A stretch of DNA of 64,000 nucleotides from Roseovarius albus (GTDB lineage: Bacteria; Pseudomonadota; Alphaproteobacteria; Rhodobacterales; Rhodobacteraceae). Under the pieces are notes generated by a model. That model was not told the DNA's origin and did not search any database. It worked only from the letters and a program-made list of their open reading frames with translations. Location of the stretch: the NCBI RefSeq assembly GCF_900172335.1, contig NZ_FWFX01000008.1, forward strand, positions 62,001 through 126,000, in the 5' to 3' direction. Positions within the stretch are counted from its first letter, which is position 1. Every line of letters begins with the position of its first letter. Made by a program: the position numbers and the translations under genes. Positions 61,654 to 64,000 of the stretch are shown one piece after another.

Positions 61654-62400
61654 CTATAGCTGAACATGGATATGATCGTCGTGCCGTGCCGCGCGACATC
61701 CCTGAAACCGGATCTTATCATGGGAAACGCCAGCTCGTTCACTGAGATACGGCTCAACCAGTATTTTTCCTGTTCGCACATCCTCAGCAAGGTACCTCAA
61801 CGCCACCGACAAGCGCTGATACTCAACCTCATAGGCTGGCCAGCGCGCATTTAGTACAGGAAAATCCCAACGCAGATCGCTCCAGCGAACAGGGCATTCT
61901 GTTGGACCCTTGGCATAGCCCCAGTATCCAATCAGACTACGGTTCACCCCGGGCAGGTACTCCCCATTTTCATCTGCCCAATAGAATGCGAAATCCAACT
62001 TTTCTCCGTCATCGTGACTGAGGTGAGGAAGCAAAGGAAAGCCGGTCACAAACGGGAAGCCACCATCCAGGGTCTGAGTGATCGTCCCTGGAAACTTCTG
62101 CTCCATATGGTCAGACAGATCAGTGGCCAAGTCATACATTTCCGGTGTGACGTAATGCCGATTGAGCGCACAGTAGAGATATGACTGGCTTTGCAACGCG
62201 CCATCAGCACTGCAAGGAAGTGGCACACGCCCAAAGACAGGCACGATGAAACCAACTGCAATCGTTAGAACCACATAGATCGGCAGGAACCACAAAAAAG
62301 GGCGGCGAAACCAAAGCCCAACGAGCCAAGCAATTCCACCGATCTGCGTTACAACCGTCAGCAGCACGACAATAAGGCCGTGCCAAATCACCTTAGCCAT
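61654..62400 (-). CDS. membrane-anchored protein with a putative LAS-type metallopeptidase motif
   Basis: A protein of about 248 residues from the ATG at 62400, which overlaps the malic enzyme 3' end; an earlier start at 62448 lies deeper in that gene. Two hydrophobic segments fill residues 1-55 (IWHGLIVVLLTVVTQIGGIAWLVG and FLWFLPIYVVLTIAVGFIVPVFG). The rest is predicted periplasmic. LPHLSHDDGEKLDFAF fits the H-x6-D zinc motif, and the C-terminal ARHDDHIHVQL fits the final histidine motif of M15/M74 (LAS) peptidases. I infer a peptidoglycan endopeptidase or carboxypeptidase. No family could be confirmed. Confidence 0.6.
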   Translation of the reverse strand: MAKVIWHGLIVVLLTVVTQIGGIAWLVGLWFRRPFLWFLPIYVVLTIAVGFIVPVFGRVPLPCSADGALQSQSYLYCALNRHYVTPEMYDLATDLSDHMEQKFPGTITQTLDGGFPFVTGFPLLPHLSHDDGEKLDFAFYWADENGEYLPGVNRSLIGYWGYAKGPTECPVRWSDLRWDFPVLNARWPAYEVEYQRLSVALRYLAEDVRTGKILVEPYLSERAGVSHDKIRFQGCRAARHDDHIHVQL

Positions 62401-64000
62401 ATTGCTGAACCGGTGTCCCCGCGATGGCCGCCATATTGAGCAAACCACGTGCGGTAACCCCCGGGGTCACGATATGCGCGCGGTTGCCCATACCCATGAG
62501 AATTGGGCCGACCTCCAAGCCGCCGGCCTTCATCTTGAGGATATTGCGCACTCCTGACGCCGCATCCGCATTGGAAAAGATCAGCACATTTGCCCCGCCT
62601 TCCATTCGGTTGTTTGGCAGAAGTCGCGAACGGAGTTCTGCATCAAGTGCAGCATCAACGTTCATCTCACCCTCGTAACAAAAATCGCGCGGCTCGCTGT
62701 CCAAGATCTCAATCGCACCCCGCAGGCGTTTACCTGAATCGCTCCCCTGATTGCCAAACTGCGATTGCGAGCAAAAGGCGATCTTGGGCTCAACCCCAAA
62801 CCTGCGCACGTGGCGTGCCGCGCCCATCGCGGTTTCCGCCAATTGCTCGGGTGTTGGGAAAACACGCACATGCGTATCGGCGATAAAAAGCGGACCATCT
62901 TCCAAAATCATCAACGAGAGTGCACCTTGGGGGTGGTGATCCGCATCACCCAAGACCTGCTGTACGTAGTTCATATGCCAGCGGAACTCGCCAAACGTGC
63001 CGCAAATCAGGCTGTCGGCCTCGCCACGGTGCACCATCACTGCGCCAATCGCCGTGGTATTAGTCCGCATGATTGCCTTGGCCAGATCCGGCGTCACGCC
63101 TTTACGTTGCATGATCTGGTGATAACTGCCCCAGTAGTCACGATAGCGTGGATCATTCTCGGGGTTTACCAAGCTGAAATCCTTCTCAGGCCGGATATCC
63201 AAGCCCAGCCGTTCACAGCGGAGGTTGATCACATCAGGACGGCCGATCAGGATCGGCTGTTCCGTGGTTTCTTCCAATATCGCTTGTGCCGCACGCAGCA
63301 CACGCTCATCTTCTCCTTCGGCAAAGACGATTCTACGCGAGGCCTGCTCAGCTGCCTCAAACACAGGCCGCATCAACAGGGCTGATTTATAAACGCTGGC
63401 ATCGAGGTGATCTTTGTAAGCCTGCAGATCCTCAATTGGAGCTTTCGATACGCCTGTCTCCATTGCCGCGCGTGCCACTGCGGTGGACACAATCCCGGAC
63501 AGGCGTGGATCAAACGGCTTTGGAATCAGATAATCTGGCCCAAAGGTCAGCTGCTCGCCCTTATACGCAGCAGCCGCCTCGGCACTGGTAGTGGTGCGTG
63601 CCAATTCTGCAATGCCCTCAACACATGCCACCTGCATTGCATCGTTAATTTCGGTCGCACCCACATCCAGCGCACCGCGAAAAATGAACGGGAAACACAG
63701 GACGTTGTTGACCTGATTAGAGAAATCACTGCGCCCCGTTGCAATGATGGCATCTGGCGCAGCTTCACGTGCCAACTCCGGCATGATCTCGGGCGTTGGA
63801 TTTGCCAAGGCAAATATGATGGGTTGATCGGTCATTTGCTTGACATGTTCGGGTTTCAGCACCCGCGGCCCTGACAAGCCAAGGAACATATCTGCGCCTT
63901 CGACAACATCATCCAACGTGCGCTTTTCTGTCTTTTGGGCAAACGCCGCCTTATGCGGGTTCATGTCTTCAGTTCGGCCTTCGTAAACCAAGCCGTGAAT
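62393..64000 (-). CDS. maeB: NADP-dependent malic enzyme with phosphotransacetylase-like domain, N-terminus beyond the right edge
   Basis: The last 535 residues are present; the frame is open to the window end (HGLVYEGRTEDMNPHKAAFA), so the gene begins outside. The visible N-part is the NAD(P)-binding half of malic enzyme (DMFLGLSGPRVLKPEHVKQM, FALANPTPEIMPELAREAAPDAIIATGRSDFSNQVNNVLCFPFIFRGALDVGA). From about residue 205 of the visible part a PTA-like domain follows (RRIVFAEGEDERVLRAAQAILEE). MaeB-type proteins of about 750 residues oxidatively decarboxylate malate to pyruvate; the PTA domain is regulatory. This links C4 products of the ethylmalonyl-CoA pathway to pyruvate and NADPH. Confidence 0.93.
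   Translation of the reverse strand: MHGLVYEGRTEDMNPHKAAFAQKTEKRTLDDVVEGADMFLGLSGPRVLKPEHVKQMTDQPIIFALANPTPEIMPELAREAAPDAIIATGRSDFSNQVNNVLCFPFIFRGALDVGATEINDAMQVACVEGIAELARTTTSAEAAAAYKGEQLTFGPDYLIPKPFDPRLSGIVSTAVARAAMETGVSKAPIEDLQAYKDHLDASVYKSALLMRPVFEAAEQASRRIVFAEGEDERVLRAAQAILEETTEQPILIGRPDVINLRCERLGLDIRPEKDFSLVNPENDPRYRDYWGSYHQIMQRKGVTPDLAKAIMRTNTTAIGAVMVHRGEADSLICGTFGEFRWHMNYVQQVLGDADHHPQGALSLMILEDGPLFIADTHVRVFPTPEQLAETAMGAARHVRRFGVEPKIAFCSQSQFGNQGSDSGKRLRGAIEILDSEPRDFCYEGEMNVDAALDAELRSRLLPNNRMEGGANVLIFSNADAASGVRNILKMKAGGLEVGPILMGMGNRAHIVTPGVTARGLLNMAAIAGTPVQQYG

Overview
The window looks like chromosomal DNA of a marine alphaproteobacterium of the Roseobacter group (Rhodobacteraceae). 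The evidence is the complete ethylmalonyl-CoA pathway pair (crotonyl-CoA carboxylase/reductase and ethylmalonyl-CoA mutase), the propionyl-CoA synthetase, two VPLPA-CTERM proteins, the TIGR02186/TauE pair, and FAD-GcvT demethylases of the kind used on methylated amines. It is moderately GC-rich and densely coded. I see no tRNA, rRNA, insertion sequence, prophage or CRISPR array. Genus cannot be fixed from sequence alone.

Layout. 0-6.3 kb: a phytanoyl-CoA dioxygenase cut by the left edge, 2,4-dienoyl-CoA reductase fadH, a histidine-rich DUF4399 periplasmic protein divergent from an ECF sigma/anti-sigma pair, and a LysR regulator with an FMN reductase. 6.3-20.7 kb: a methylamine/one-carbon region with two FAD-GcvT oxidoreductases, a GlxA-type regulator operon (cupin, MDR dehydrogenase, homocysteine methyltransferase, regulator), and an unusual overlapping operon XRE-cupin / LysE / GFA / GFA / GFA / LysE / GFA / FAD-GcvT. 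20.7-24.5 kb: free-Met-R-SO reductase, histone-deacetylase-like hydrolase, two glycosyltransferases. 24.7-29.8 kb: housekeeping run rsfS-rlmH-gpmI-envC-ctp. 29.9-40.2 kb: VPLPA-CTERM protein, NTF2-like protein with LysR, PiT phosphate transporter, lytic transglycosylase, RNase R, a D-cysteine desulfhydrase-like / zinc-ribbon / DUF1989 operon, and a GNAT. 40.2-46.4 kb: ecm, a second VPLPA-CTERM protein, a PlsB-like acyltransferase, ccr. 46.5-50.3 kb: an orphan TAT-exported peptide-type binding protein and an arginine-deiminase-family enzyme divergent from a GcvA-like LysR. 50.4-64 kb: RecD-like helicase and SDR, TIGR02186 and TauE, LysE, rimI-tsaB-nfu, glyA, nadK, prpE, a cryptic LAS-type peptidase, and malic enzyme running off the right edge.

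How the genes work together. Ccr, Ecm, PrpE and malic enzyme fit C2/C3 assimilation through propionyl-CoA and C4 acids. Upstream of ccr and prpE I find three copies of TTGCA-N3-TTGCG, a plausible shared operator. The 14.7-20.6 kb operon puts four GFA (formaldehyde-glutathione-type) proteins and two LysE exporters in one transcription unit with an FAD-GcvT demethylase. I regard it as the best candidate for an undescribed system. One of its GFA copies has lost exactly the segment carrying the second CxxC zinc motif.
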